From contig CM076143.1 in NCBI GenBank assembly GCA_038025085.1, forward strand, positions 16,229,501-16,293,500: DNA of 64,000 bases, in the 5' to 3' direction. The notes under the pieces were generated by a model that saw only the letters and a list, made by a program, of their open reading frames with translations, ran no database searches and had not been told where the DNA came from. The position numbers and the translations under genes are program-made. The stretch comes from Tetragonia tetragonoides. Lineage: Eukaryota > Streptophyta > Magnoliopsida > Caryophyllales > Aizoaceae. Numbering within the stretch: the stretch's first letter is position 1; the number at the start of each line of letters is the position of its first letter. Shown here piece by piece: positions 49,201-60,029 of the stretch.

Positions 49201-52200
49201 ATTTCGTAAGGTTTTCACATGTTATTGAGTTTTTACTAATGCAAAAGAAGTATAAAAATCCTCAAAAGTAATAGAAAAACTCTTATTTAAGAGAAATATA
49301 AAATTACAAATGTCAAAGTTAGTTGATATGTTAGAAATTTTGATATGATAAAGTCAATTGTCATCCACTTTTCTCATGTTGAGGTGTTTTATTTTGAACG
49401 TCCCAACCCAACGGGTCGACCCAGAGCGGGTTCGGGTTTGACCCAATAAATATCGGTTTTTCGGGTTCGGTATGCACCAGGTTTTGAGTTGGAATTCTTT
49501 GTTCATGACCCAGACTTTTCGGGTCGGTATGGGTCGAGTTTTCGGGTCGGATCAAATTTTGACAACTCTATGTGCGCTTAATCTCTTTCTTTTTTTCCTG
49601 TTTTCTTTTATCTTGGTTGATGGTACTCTGAATGAGTGATTCACTTTGACGGGAGATCTTGTGTCCATGGAAGGTTTAAGTGAGGAGCGGTGGTGAGCTA
49701 TGCTCATCTACAATTGGCCGATGACACTATCATATTCCTTATTGTTGAAAGGTTCAAGCATTAGTGCCCCCCCAAAACTTGAGTTTCTTCCTCCTATGAG
49801 AATAAGCTAGATAGCTGATAAGGTGATTTTTTTATTTTGCTCATTAGATAGTTGATAGTTGCTATGAAACGGTAACAAAATAGGTGAAAGCTAACTGAAG
49901 TCGGGTTCTTGTAAGGGTAGCTTCTCAAAACTAGCTACTAAAGCTCAAAGCTGAAGCTAAAAGTTGAAAACAATTAGAGAAACTATCTCTTGCTGAAAGG
50001 TAACTGAAAATGGCCAAAGAAAGCCTTCGTCTTGCCAAGTAATGATATTTTACATTAAGGGCATTTACCTCTCTATCTAGGTGTTATATTGGCAAGATCC
50101 ACTTTGTTGTCTTCTGTGTTTTGTTATGTCTCTAAGGGACTAGAGAGGACAGTTGTGGCGAGGACTTGTTTTCTTAAGGGGCTTGAGTTACTTTGCTTCA
50201 GTCTTCCTTGTCTAATATCCTCTCTATTCGTGTCCTGATTAAGGTTCAAGGATCCTGAATGTGTGGTGGGTTGGAGAGACCGGTGAGGGCTTTCTGAAGT
50301 ATTGGCATGGGTGAGGATAAGACCGTTCATTAGTTGGCTTGCTGTATAGGCTTAAAGCATGTGGCAATGTTTGTTCTTTTGAAATCCAAGAAAACTTCCC
50401 AAGTGAGAGAAACGGTTATGGTGTTTTCCACTAGAACTTGGAGCTGTATGGCACAGGGTCATTTGGTGCAAATTTGATATCCAGTTAACTTGCCCTTGAT
50501 GACAGTTATAGGGAAGTTGGATACCACATATTGTACTGCGTGTTTCACCTTTCTTCTCCTCTTTGTGAAGCTCCTAATACACTTTCTATTTTCAGAAAAG
50601 GAGATTCTTATTTAGTTAGGGCCTACAAATTGTGTAAGAGGCCTCAATATGACAGAGATGGTAGAACGGAGGATCTTACCACTCTACTTGGGCATTGTGA
50701 GAAGACGCACATCTGGAGTGTTTTCTTGCAGAACTCTCTATAGTACGTGAACTTCCCTCCGCATAAGATTCTTCCCCTTATTGGGGAAACTAAGGTGCCC
50801 TTTGAAGCAAAAACCTTCATCTGGAGTATGGTTTTTGGGAGGGGAGGAGTAATGCTAAGCATGTGCTCCAGAAGATGAGACCTGGTTGGACTCTCTCCCC
50901 AGATGTGTAACGTGAAGGGTAGGTTGAAGTTTTTCTGGTTTGTTTTTTTCCCTCACTGTAACGCTGGCAGACTTGCGATGAAGAATTTTTGGGGTTTCTG
51001 GTAATATGTAGGTGGTCTCTTAGAGTGCGAGATTTTTTTAGTATATTGGTTTTGGTAGATAAGAAGCGCTACTAAGAAACTGTGTTTTAATGGCCATCTT
51101 TTGTTGGATTTGGTTAGATAGGAGCACTTGAATCTTCTTGAGGATGTCACTTCCAGTTGTCTCTAGGGTAGGGTTGTGTATAGAGTTCCCCTATGGGCCT
51201 GTGCAGCAACTGCTCTAAGAAGGATCTTCCTCACTGAGAGTCAACGATGACTATTGGGCCTATTTAGAGATGTTTAGCCAAGCTTTTACCAAGCTTCATC
51301 TTCTCCTCTCATTTTCCCCCACATCCACCCTTCACCTCCATCTCCACCAAACATCCAGCTTCTTAGAAGTTTAAAATAGCTCGCAAGGAGGCTACAATCT
51401 GAAGCTTCAATTTGGAACTTCTGCTTTTGGGCTCCTTGGGTATTTTCTGCTTCTAAGAAGCTTGATTTTGGTGGTGGAGAGGGAGGTGGAAGGGGAATGT
51501 GAGAGGGAAAAGCTTAAAGTTGATAGAAGCTTGGCTAAAACACCCCCTTGCAAGTTTTGTAACAGTTCTGTTTTCTTTAAAGAAGCTTCATCTCCTCTTT
51601 GGTTATCATTTTGTTTGCTTTACTTGTAAACCAGAATCATATAGGTTTGTTTTTGTAGAAAAAAAAAATCAAAAAAGTATATGCATAAAAATAGAGGTTT
51701 ACTACCAATGAGTGATAACCATGTGTCAACCCCCATATAGAAATGACTCCTCTGTCTCAAACACTCTCTCCCTCTCTTTTGCCTATGTACCCTTTCTTCC
51801 CCTGTTGATATTTTACAAGACAAAAGGGGAAGGGAGAGGGCAGGGCCCGCAGGGGGGGGGGGGGGAATAAGAAATTGAATTTCGGGCAAAGTGGAGGTGA
51901 TGGGACAAAGCCTATGGCAATGGTCTTGACTCTGAAATGATTTTTCAATTGTAAATTTGTATATGTTCTATACTATGTTGTGTGGAGGAGAATTACGTCA
52001 ATGGTTCAGGTTTGTGTGAAAAAAATTACATGATCCTTTGGTTAGAGGGATAGTATGCTTTTCTGGGTAGCAATGATGAAATTGGATGATTATTTAGAAG
52101 CAAACATATCAATTGTCTTGTTTCTACTTTGGCGTAAAGCTATTTTGGTTACGGTAATTATTGCTCATCTCATTTGGTATGCACTGCAGTTGAGGCCTCG

Positions 52201-52312
52201 ACTGGTAGCAAAAAGGCGGAGGTTGGAAACGTGTAAAGCTGATGGTTCACCAGTTTGTACGGAGGATGCAAGCAACTGTACAGGCTTGACAAATGCTGCT
52301 CGGGATTTCTAG
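40258..52312 (+). CDS. Plant PHD-finger protein (uncharacterised family)
   Basis: Six exons, all in phase: 40258-41489, 43226-43277, 43371-43489, 45929-46019, 47015-47062, 52190-52312; 554 residues. Exon 1 holds a low-complexity acidic/Ser-rich N-terminus, two similar motifs NFVYQRRR (107-114) and NFVYERRKHQ (141-150), and a C4HC3 PHD finger (about C299-C343: CNVCG...LICDECEEAFHIACC...WYCQSC). The C-terminal part has IGNWLQCREV, GTVCGKWRRAPLFEVQ, DWDPTHADCAVP-like sequence and an ELETEEVLKQLKYIEMLRPR helix, conserved among plant homologues as I recall. PHD fingers usually read histone H3 tails; the nuclear chromatin role here is inference. Leader: an uORF from 40226 overlaps the main ATG out of frame. 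Intron 5 (5.1 kb) and intron 1 carry transposons. Confidence 0.85.
42176..42630 (+). mobile_element. L1 LINE 3' fragment with poly(A)
   Basis: In intron 1 of the PHD gene, same strand. It encodes RSTWDRLFRGKLVACPAMVG, LAIFCSLWLERKAR and VYLGSLWAKVAGAF, with a stop just before 42535 and an A14 tail ending at 42630. Long intact frame, so a fairly recent, strongly 5'-truncated copy. Confidence 0.8.
44485..44974. mobile_element. hAT-type MITE with perfect 8-bp TSD
   Basis: In intron 3 of the PHD gene. TIRs TAGGCCTGGCA and TGCCAGGCCTA are perfect inverses, and both flanks carry CCTGTTGT (44477-44484, 44975-44982). The interior has GGGTCGGGTTCGGGTT-like repeats near both ends. 490 bp, no ORF. Confidence 0.93.
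48922..49570. mobile_element. hAT-type MITE, relative of 44485-44974
   Basis: In intron 5 of the PHD gene. TIR TAGAGGTGTCAAA with its inverse TTTTGACAACTCTA; flanking TGTGCGTT (48914-48921) and TGTGCGCT (49571-49578), 7 of 8 matching. It shares the subterminal GGTCGGGTTCGGGTT motif. 649 bp, no transposase. Confidence 0.9.
49600..51160 (+). mobile_element. Decayed L1 LINE fragment
   Basis: In intron 5 of the PHD gene. Pieces in order: an AHLQLADDTI-like catalytic box (about 49700-49740, frameshifted), LYLGV, WCFPLELGAVWHRVI (about 50420-50470, matching WRFPLESGSLWHRVI of the intact L1) and VPFEAKTFIWSMVFG (about 50790-50850). Many stops. Confidence 0.65.
51256..51547. mobile_element. Foldback MITE with ~115-bp inverted arms
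   Basis: In intron 5 of the PHD gene. The left arm begins GGGCCTATTTAGAGATGTTT; the right arm's reverse complement begins GGGGGTGTTTTAGCCAAGCT. Both continue through TTTAGCCAAGCTT, CACCTCC-rich sequence and CAGCTTCTTAGAAG. The arms nearly meet in the middle, so the whole element could fold into one hairpin. Target duplication not resolved. Confidence 0.7.
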
Positions 52313-53791
52313 TTTTGCTTTTTCGTGCACCCTAGATCCAGTTGCGAATTCTTCATGGGTCTGATTTTGTCACACAGGATATCCCATGATCTGTAACGGT
52401 AGTTGTAATGATAATCAAAAAGCAGTTAGAGCATACATGTTGAAATCATCAAGAGCTTCTCAGGCACATTGTAAATATCTCAACCTTAGCCCCTTTTGGG
52501 CTTTGCCCCCCTGTGTTATAGGAGTAATGATTAAACACCCTTGCACATCAAATATAGTTGCTTTGGTTAAATTATAGAGGGGATGAAATACAGAGCAGCA
52601 AACATGACCGAACCATTTATGTGTTGGTTTGCTGTTTGCATCACCATAAAAGAGGAGAGAAGAGTGACCAGTTGGTTTGATAGTTTCAATGAAATCTTAC
52701 TGCTGGAAAATGGAGACCTTGATGTATTACGTCGTGGCAGTGATCGGTAGAGTTCCTTTGTTATTTCCTCAAATTGAGGATTAAAATCTTCAGACTAGAA
52801 CATACGTAATGATAATTGGCAAGCACAACTCTTCGAGCTTTAATGGCCCATGGTTTTATGTTTACATGCAGATTGTCTAGTGTAAGACCATTTCACGGTA
52901 AGAGTGAGCCTGCTATACAAGCGCAGTAGTCTACTCCATATATACTATTGAGATTTCGAGTGTAATCATTTTATGCAGTCATCTGTATACATTATATACT
53001 TGGAGCTCCTGATGCATACAACTTTTAATCAAATAAACTAAGAACCCTTAAAGAATGTAGCTTATGGAGCTTAAGAGTCGTAGACCGTCTTGAGCAAAGT
53101 CTTCTCAGCACCAAAATTCCGATTTTGCGTCCAATTAAGATACAAAACTCAATCAAGAGACACAACTCTCGGGACACTTTTTTTTCAACAGTTTGAAGCA
53201 CAATTGAAGACATGCTAATCAGAGTGCTTCAAAGGTTATTGATTCCTATCATACTATGGTTGGACATTTTACAAACTTGGTAGTACACATTTGTTTTAAA
53301 AGGTTCATATCAAGGAGCAGACACACTGCCAACAATAACATATCTACTACCGTTTCTTATTGGCTGGTAACAAAGATTAGATGCAGAAATTGAAAGCATT
53401 GAGATCATAAACGCAGAAAAGCTGAAGTACTTTTAGACTTAACAGTCCACAAGCAATATAATGGAGCTTTAGCAAATTGGAGGTGCCTCTAAAAACTGTG
53501 ACCACAGATGCACATTTACATGAAGCAAACAGCTGACATCACTTCCCTTTTCTTTCTTTCTTTTTATCAATTAATTATTCAGCAATGGGCATGATACATC
53601 AATGTAATGTAGAGATGAGAATCAACAAAAAGGCTGAAAATTAGTATACATGAAGAAAAAAGAAACTCTCACAATGCATCAGCATAGTTTTGTTCTAAGT
53701 TGCCGGTCTATGTATTCCACGACTGTCCACTCAGATCCTGTTGAATCAAGATACAAATCCTTGCATAGTTGTCTTGCCTAATATACAGCAA
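52313..53791. other. Intergenic, convergent 3' ends of the PHD and TyrRS genes
   Basis: Holds both 3' UTRs. An AATAAA lies at about 53033 (aatcaaataaact). A CT/AAAG-rich stretch lies at about 53545-53570. No further gene seen. Confidence 0.45.
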
Positions 53792-55258
53792 TCAAGATAT
53801 CCTCACAACCATCTTGTTTTTCTTCCCGGCGGACAATAGGAGAACCTTTCCATCTACAATGTCTGCATCCTCTATCCTCCTTCCTTCACTATCAACCCGA
53901 CAATTATTCAAGTAAAGCCCACCTTGCTTGAGCATACGGCGAGCAGCAGACTTACTCTCAAGCAACCCCGCCAAGACCGAAAGATCAACAACCGAAAGGT
54001 TTATGACTTCATCACAAGCTAAAGAGCAAGAGGGCACATCTTTGGCAATCCCCTCGATCGTCTTCCAGTCCATCTTGGTCTCAGCACCGGGCCTCAATGC
54101 CTCAGTCGCCTTAACAGCTTCTTCTAACCCTTCTTCCCCATGAACAAAACGTGTCAGTTCCTCCGCTAACCTTCTTTGGGCCGAGTTCGGCACATAACCA
54201 GGGCTCTTCATTTCCCTCGCAATCTCATCAATCTCCTCCAAATCAAGGAAAGTCAATATCTTCAAAAACTTCACCACATCGTCGTCCGAGACCGTGAAGA
54301 AATACTGATAAAACTTATAAGGGGATAGGTATACAGGCGATAACCAAATTGCCCCATCCTCAGATTTCCCAAATTTCGTCCCATCACTCTTTAAAAGAAG
54401 AGGAAATGTAAGCCCATATGCCCCTTCAACCTGCAAAATCCTCCGAATCAAATCGGTCCCAGCAGTTATATTCCCCCATTGGTCACTACCCCCAATTTGG
54501 ACACTAATCCCTTCATTCCTATAAAGATGAACAAAATCATACCCTTGCAATAACTGGTAACTAAATTCAGTAAAGCTCATTCCTTGTTCTGATTCTAACC
54601 TCTTTTTAACACTCTCTTTAGACATCATCACCCCAATTCTAGCAAACCTACCCACATTCTTGAGAAAATCAAGGAAGCTAACATCCTTCCACCAATCATA
54701 ATTATTCAAAATTGCAAAATTATCTTCACCAAATCTACCCAAAATCTTATTCAAGATAGTTTTAATACCTCGAATGTTCTTGTCTAGGGTTTCTTCATCC
54801 AACTCCGGCCTCTCATCCGACTTTCCCGACGGGTCACCTACACGGCCAGTGGCGCCACCAAGAACGGCAACAGGTGTGTGTCCACATTTCTTGAACCAGG
54901 CGAGAACAATTATGCCGATCAAATTTCCCAAGTGAAGGCTCTCAGCTGTTGGATCAAAGCCACAGTAGACCTTCAATGGCGGATGATTTTCCTGCAAGGA
55001 GCATGCTGAGCGGAGGTTCTCACTGGTGATTGATTCGATGAGGCCTCTTTGCTCGAGAATGTCGACGACATTGCGGCACTTAGAGTTGGTAGTGGTGGCG
55101 GTGATGTCCTGTGAATGGGTGGCTAGGGTTTGGTGAGATCGTAAGTTGAGGAGAGAGAAAGCATTGATGGTAGGAGTGGAGAAAGGGAGGAGGGAGAAAC
55201 GGCGATGGAAGGAGAGTAAGATTCTTGCAGAGAGAGGAACTGCTGAAATAGCAGTCAT
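53792..55258 (-). CDS. Tyrosyl-tRNA synthetase, organellar (bacterial type)
   Basis: Uninterrupted 488-residue frame. The ATG at 55258 is the first Met in the open frame; further upstream extension has no ATG. Residues 1-60 are Ser/Thr/Arg-rich without acidic residues at the front (MTAISAVPLSARILLSFHRR), a chloroplast/mitochondrial transit peptide. Class I motifs: HLGN (109-112, HIGH box) and KFGKS (295-299, KMSKS box). Tyr-specific landmarks are YCGFDPTAESLHLGN, GGATGRVGDPSGKS and QIGGSDQWGNI. A C-terminal S4-like RNA-binding domain follows (about 418-480, SAARRMLKQGGLYLNN). It charges organellar tRNA-Tyr. Probably orthologous to the single Arabidopsis organellar enzyme. A strong 3' splice site lies just upstream (55356), pointing to a 5' UTR intron. 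Confidence 0.95.
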   Translation of the reverse strand: MTAISAVPLSARILLSFHRRFSLLPFSTPTINAFSLLNLRSHQTLATHSQDITATTTNSKCRNVVDILEQRGLIESITSENLRSACSLQENHPPLKVYCGFDPTAESLHLGNLIGIIVLAWFKKCGHTPVAVLGGATGRVGDPSGKSDERPELDEETLDKNIRGIKTILNKILGRFGEDNFAILNNYDWWKDVSFLDFLKNVGRFARIGVMMSKESVKKRLESEQGMSFTEFSYQLLQGYDFVHLYRNEGISVQIGGSDQWGNITAGTDLIRRILQVEGAYGLTFPLLLKSDGTKFGKSEDGAIWLSPVYLSPYKFYQYFFTVSDDDVVKFLKILTFLDLEEIDEIAREMKSPGYVPNSAQRRLAEELTRFVHGEEGLEEAVKATEALRPGAETKMDWKTIEGIAKDVPSCSLACDEVINLSVVDLSVLAGLLESKSAARRMLKQGGLYLNNCRVDSEGRRIEDADIVDGKVLLLSAGKKNKMVVRIS

Positions 55259-55358
55259 GGATGGGTTCTTTGGAGGGGTGAGAGAGAAATGCAAGTACAG
55301 AGATGATGTGGTCAAAGCCAGTAGGCAGTAACAACCAGCCCTCCCCTTTTGTATCCTG

Positions 55359-57778
55359 AAAAAAAAAACACTTTGTTAATAACTGAAGATAAAATCAAGA
55401 AATAATTGTTATTCATCAACAAATAATCCCAGTACAAAATCCAGTTTTATTTCAACATAATTCATATAGGAGTAATAAGCAAGATATCCAGTAGGACGGT
55501 GCATATCAAAATACTAGTGTGCCAGTCCCGTGCATAACAACCGAAATTCAAAAAATGAAAATTATTGTACTACTTTATATATCAATGATAATGTCTAGAG
55601 AATCTACACAATCCCTTGGCTTGTATACAGTATATTGCGGAAATACAAGCTTTATTAATTTGGAAATATTTTGTTATCCAATTACAATTTAGAACAGCTG
55701 AGACAATAATCAAACAACAAATAAAGACAGAGAAAGGTAAAACATCATTTATGACTCCCAGAATATCGAAGATGAGTATTCCTCAATCGATTTTCACACT
55801 TATAAAGGGAATCACCCTGATAATATATCATCATCATCCTTCTTTTGAAGATAACCTGTCTGTTAAGCTTCGCATATTCGACGCCACTTTGATGCATAAC
55901 CGTTCACCAAGCATTATTTAAAAATGCTAACATACTCTCTAAAACCTTAGGTGTGAGCACAAAATAACTAATAATAGTATTCAACCAAATATCGATATTC
56001 ATTCTTAGATTCTAGGGTCCCAACATACATCATCATATTTTAATATCCTAGTTCCTCTCCATCCATCAGATTCGTTCTCAGGATCATGTCTCAGAACATC
56101 ATAGAAAAGGCCTTGATCTACCACATACAAAATGAGCTAAATCCTTATCAGATCCAAAAAAAACTAAATTGGAGGTAGCATGCAAAGGAAGTTTAATTTT
56201 TATCACAAGTGTAGAGACTGTCAGAAAATGAGATCAAAACAACCTGTCCATTTTTTGCAAGAGCGAACATTATACCTCTACACAAACTCATGAAAGAATC
56301 TGTTTATCACAGTCCACATAATCTCCCCAAAAAGTATAGTTAACATCATGTTAGGAATTCAGTAAAAAAAATGCTTGAAGCAATTTTTTAATGTAACAAC
56401 TAAAGATTCAAATGTGGAGCTGAACCAGCATATACTAAACCACACCTTGCAGGCAGATTTATCATGATTGCGACATCTATGGAGAGTTCAAACCGTATTT
56501 TAACAAGATACCAACAAACAGTAAGATGACTTAAAAAGATTTATGTTTAGTGTAAGCAAGCCCTAAATAATATTCAACCAAGGAAGTTCAAGCTCCAAAC
56601 CCCCTCCCCTTCCCCCACCCCTCCTCTGCTTCTAAACACACACAAACAACTTATAATAATGAAGCCTAGCCAGCAATGCAGATTACCAATAAAGGAGGCA
56701 CTCGGGATGAAAAAAAGAAAAGGATTGCTCGGCAAAGATGAGATACAACTCCGATAAGCTAGATACATTACTAAACTTAAGCTATATAATAAATTAGAGT
56801 GATTTAGTTACTTAAGCAGCTAGAGTTATCTCCATCAAGTTTATCATCCTAGGCTGAGATGTAGAAATGAAAGTTTATAAGATAAACTAACCAATGACAC
56901 CAATAACAACTTAACTGCCAGACAGACATGAGCAGTTTCATAAAAGAAGAAAACAAAGAGAGCTAAAATTAACATAAAACATAAATATCATTTTGGCAAA
57001 ATTAAAAACGAATTATGACAAGAAGCCAAGTGCCTTCAACAATTTAACATAACGCAAAAATAAAAGTTAAAGATCTCAACAACTTAGAGGTTAAGTGGTT
57101 TTCAACTCAAAATGGTCTATTCTTTTTAGAAAGCAACATCTTCAATCGGAGTTCTAATCTGATCATCAAAAAAAAAAAAAAAGATCACAGCTTAATTTTA
57201 TTATTAAGCGCTAATTGGATTGGGAAAAGGGGGATATCAATCTCATTTGTAATATCAGTTAACAAACAAAAAACATAAAAACATGGGTCTCAGCCGAGCA
57301 TAATAGTGAATCAGATATATCCCATGAAATTTGTTTAACCAAGAATCCAATTTTGTAACCAATGCTCTCTAATTTGCTCATGCTAATCCATAGCAATAAC
57401 CACATGCACCATAACATGACATTCACGAGCAGAAAAATAGATAAACTGATAAATAAAAGTAAAAGAAATTGAAAAGATAAATAAATAGCATCAAATAACC
57501 CTACAAACAGTAGTGAAAGTGCTATGGGTTGTAAATTAGATGAAGGCAGATAAAATTGAAAGCGGTTAGGAAGTAGAAAGTACTCTGATCGACGGCGACT
57601 TCAACTAGGAGAGAAACTTCAATATCCAAACGGCGACCTTTGAGCCGCCCGTGGCGGAGTTGCAGCAGAGGAGAGAAATAGTGGGTGATTGTGATTGAGA
57701 TGTATGCAAAATTCAAAACAAAGAAATAAATAAACTTGGAGATTGGTGGGTTGATTTTGAAGGGAAGCAGCAAAATAC
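55359..57778 (-). other. Probable 5' UTR intron of the TyrRS gene
   Basis: On the minus strand a polypyrimidine tract and CAG end at 55356, about 100 nt before the ATG. A good donor (GTCAAAG|GTATTTTG) sits at 57779/57778. No gene was recognised in between. Splicing is predicted only. Confidence 0.45.
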
Positions 57779-57960
57779 CTTTGACAGGAGAGAGAGAAAG
57801 ACAAACGGAGGAGGACAGAGGGATGGTGAAGGACTAAGAATGAGAGCGAGGATGAGAGTATGAGAAAGAATTTATTTATTTTTCTGTGCGAGGAAGAGAC
57901 AGAAATTAAAGTAGGCAAATGACTGTGGAGCAGTCTGAAGCAAGGGCTCGACTCCGAACC
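57779..57960 (-). other. Probable first (noncoding) exon of the TyrRS gene
   Basis: Minus-strand sequence rich in CT (TCTCTTCCTCGCACAG, CTTTCTCTCTCTCCTG), as in plant leaders, followed by a 5' splice site at 57779. It could instead belong to an unrecognised transcript. Confidence 0.4.
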
Positions 57961-57999
57961 AAACACATTTCTCAGGCCACGGAGTTAGGGTCTTTTTTA

Positions 58000-58850
58000 T
58001 AAAAAAGAGGATTATAGAGCTTTTATTACGTCATGAAAGAATTACAATGATCATCCGCAATACAATCTTAAGAACTCATTAGGACCTCCCCTTTGCCTGC
58101 GTTGGCAATGCCCCTTTGCCTGCGTTGGCACATGAACATTCTGATCTTTTCGGGGATGTTAAGTCTCCAAATTTTTCTCCAGAACTTCGTATCCGGGCTC
58201 GAGTTCGGTCCCCAAACCGATCGTACAAAATGGTATCCTATTTTTACTGCATAGCAAGTTAGCAACCACTCTCGAAAAATGCCATGTAACCTTGTCTTCT
58301 GGTCTGTTCTGCTCAAGCACAGAGGAAAATTAAGAATCTCTTCTCCCGGGGAGGAAATTTTTCCATACCAAATCAGCAGTCCATGAAGCGAATTCATCAA
58401 TCAAACCCGCCACGATCAAATTCTGTCCCTTGCCTGCAGGCTGAAATTACCCTGAAAGAAGGTTAAGCTGCCCACTATCCTAGTATCCTCCCAAACCCGA
58501 ATCTTAGTTCCATTACCTACTAACCAACAAGACCCACGTTCAAGAACCCAAAGAGCACCCAGGATACTACACCATAAATAGCTTGGACGGTTACCTGTTG
58601 TTGCTTCCATGACACCGTAATTGGGGAACTAGCAAGCTTTCATCATTCTGGCAGCAAGAGAGTTCAGTTCCTGCATGAGCCTTCAAATCTGTTTGGCTAG
58701 CTAGTAAAGCCTCATTAAAAGACTCAATAAGACGGAAGCCAAGGCCACCATTTGTTTTGAAAACAAACTTTATCCCACCCAAATTACTTGACACTCTTTG
58801 CTCAACCAACAACCGTCGGCATACCCAAATATTGATCGGGCACATGAGAC
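58000..58850 (-). mobile_element. L1 LINE fragment, different subfamily
   Basis: Minus-strand translation with frameshifts: KTNGGLGFRLIESFNEALLA, RPSYLWCSILGALWVLERGS, VGNGTKIRVWED, then VKIGYHFVRSVWG and WRKIWRLNIPEKIRMF, the RT C-terminal region up to zf-RVT. Ends in an AT-rich tail near 58000. A short direct repeat (cctttgcctgcgttggca twice, 58092-58130) lies in it. Confidence 0.7.
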
Positions 58851-58906
58851 ATACATCAACTAGCTAATTATTCACAAGCAAGTTGACACTCTTTTACATA
58901 ACCATA

Positions 58907-59150
58907 TGTAACACCCCAGAATTTCTACTAATTTTAAAAGATAAAATAAACAGCAGTAATGCCTAAAATCCAATTGAGCTTCCTCTCTATGATGGGCATC
59001 TCAGTTAAAAAGGCTTTCCAAAAACTTGCTTAAAGATAGTAACATAACATCCAACCAATCATTAGGCGTTACCGCCACAAGCCCACAATCACTCATAGTC
59101 TCATACGATAAGTGCAAGGTTCGTCAACATTACGGTTATGTAAAAGGTCA
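58907..59150 (+). repeat. LTR-end relic similar to the 1326-4089 LTR
   Basis: TGTAACACCCCAGAATTTC followed by (T)CTAATTTTAAAA closely follows the terminus of the LTR at 1326. No PBS next to it and no second end, so a truncated relic; the right limit is a guess. Confidence 0.4.
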
Positions 59151-59199
59151 TAGTGAAGCAATCACTCATACCAGCCAACCATAAACAAGGTCATAGTGA

Positions 59200-59420
59200 A
59201 GCAACCCGGACCTGACGCTTTCTCCCATTCCATACTAAACACCCTGCATTAATTTCCTCTAGCTCAAAGGGGCGCTCCAGCCGAGCTACTAAAAAGGATG
59301 AGATATGACTCAAGCGCAGCCCCTCAATGTGAGATTGTAACAGTCCTTCCTTCTAAAACGTGAACCATAATACTCAGTTATCAATCTTGTTCCCCACTAA
59401 CGATTTCTGGAATAAATCTT
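59200..59420 (-). mobile_element. L1 LINE internal fragment
   Basis: The minus strand gives ARLERPFELEEINAGCLVWN, parallel to LERPFELEEIRAAVFGM of the L1 at 31.7 kb, preceded by a TEYYGSRF-like match to TAFYKGLF. Frameshifts. Confidence 0.65.
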
Positions 59421-59535
59421 TTATAATCCTTCTACATCAACATTCAACATCTTAAAGCATATAAATGATATGATACCACCCATCCAGTATATTTTGAGAA
59501 TTTTCGTTCATATAAGAGAACTCAAGTACATAGCT

Positions 59536-60021
59536 CAGGGTTACCTAATTCTCTCATACCCACAGCAAGTTGCAAACTATGCTCCATTTAATGTTCGCAG
59601 TTCTCCAGCTTGCTAGTACTCTCAAATTGGCGAACTAGTAACACGCCAAAAACAGTGGCCAGAAAGCGCAGATTGGACTTATTTACTTCTATGCTTTCAA
59701 CCAGGGAATATCTTTTAGTTTTTGTTTTCCCAATTTGTACTATTTTTCCCTTTCATTCTTTGTTTCTTCTTTTAATGTGACTAGTAAAGACTCCAAAAAC
59801 AGCACATCCAAGATAGATCCTGCTTCTGAAACAAGCGAAACATTACCCCTAACTGAGGCTGCTTCCAAAACAACCGAAACATTACCACTAACTGAGGCTG
59901 TTTCCGAAACAACCGAAATGGTTATATGTAATACCCCAATGAACGGAGTTCCCCATGAGGAGCGAATTGCGAACTCGTACTATGTTTGCGAACTGAGCGT
60001 ATGGCGAATTAGGTAACCCTG
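59536..60021. mobile_element. hAT-type MITE (CAGGG ends)
   Basis: TIRs CAGGGTTACCTAATTC and GAATTAGGTAACCCTG are 16-bp perfect inverses, with weaker inverted similarity for about 50 bp further in. CAGGG is a common hAT end. Flanks ACATAGCT (59528-59535) and ATATAGAT (60022-60029) match 6 of 8. Confidence 0.8.
59819..59920. repeat. 39-bp tandem repeat, 2.6 copies
   Basis: Units 59819-59857, 59858-59896 and partial 59897-59920, inside the hAT MITE. One frame through them reads ASETSETLPLTEA-like repeats, but it has no ATG in front, so it is probably not coding. Confidence 0.8.
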
Positions 60022-60029
60022 ATATAGAT

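Noticed and set aside
55259..55315. TyrRS protein starting 19 codons earlier (TTSSLYLHFS...)
   Set aside because: The upstream extension begins with TTG, not ATG; the first Met in frame is at 55258.
59735..60016. 93-codon frame with ETLPLTEA repeats as a gene
   Set aside because: It starts at TTG with no upstream ATG and lies wholly inside a hAT MITE; the first ATG comes after the repeats.
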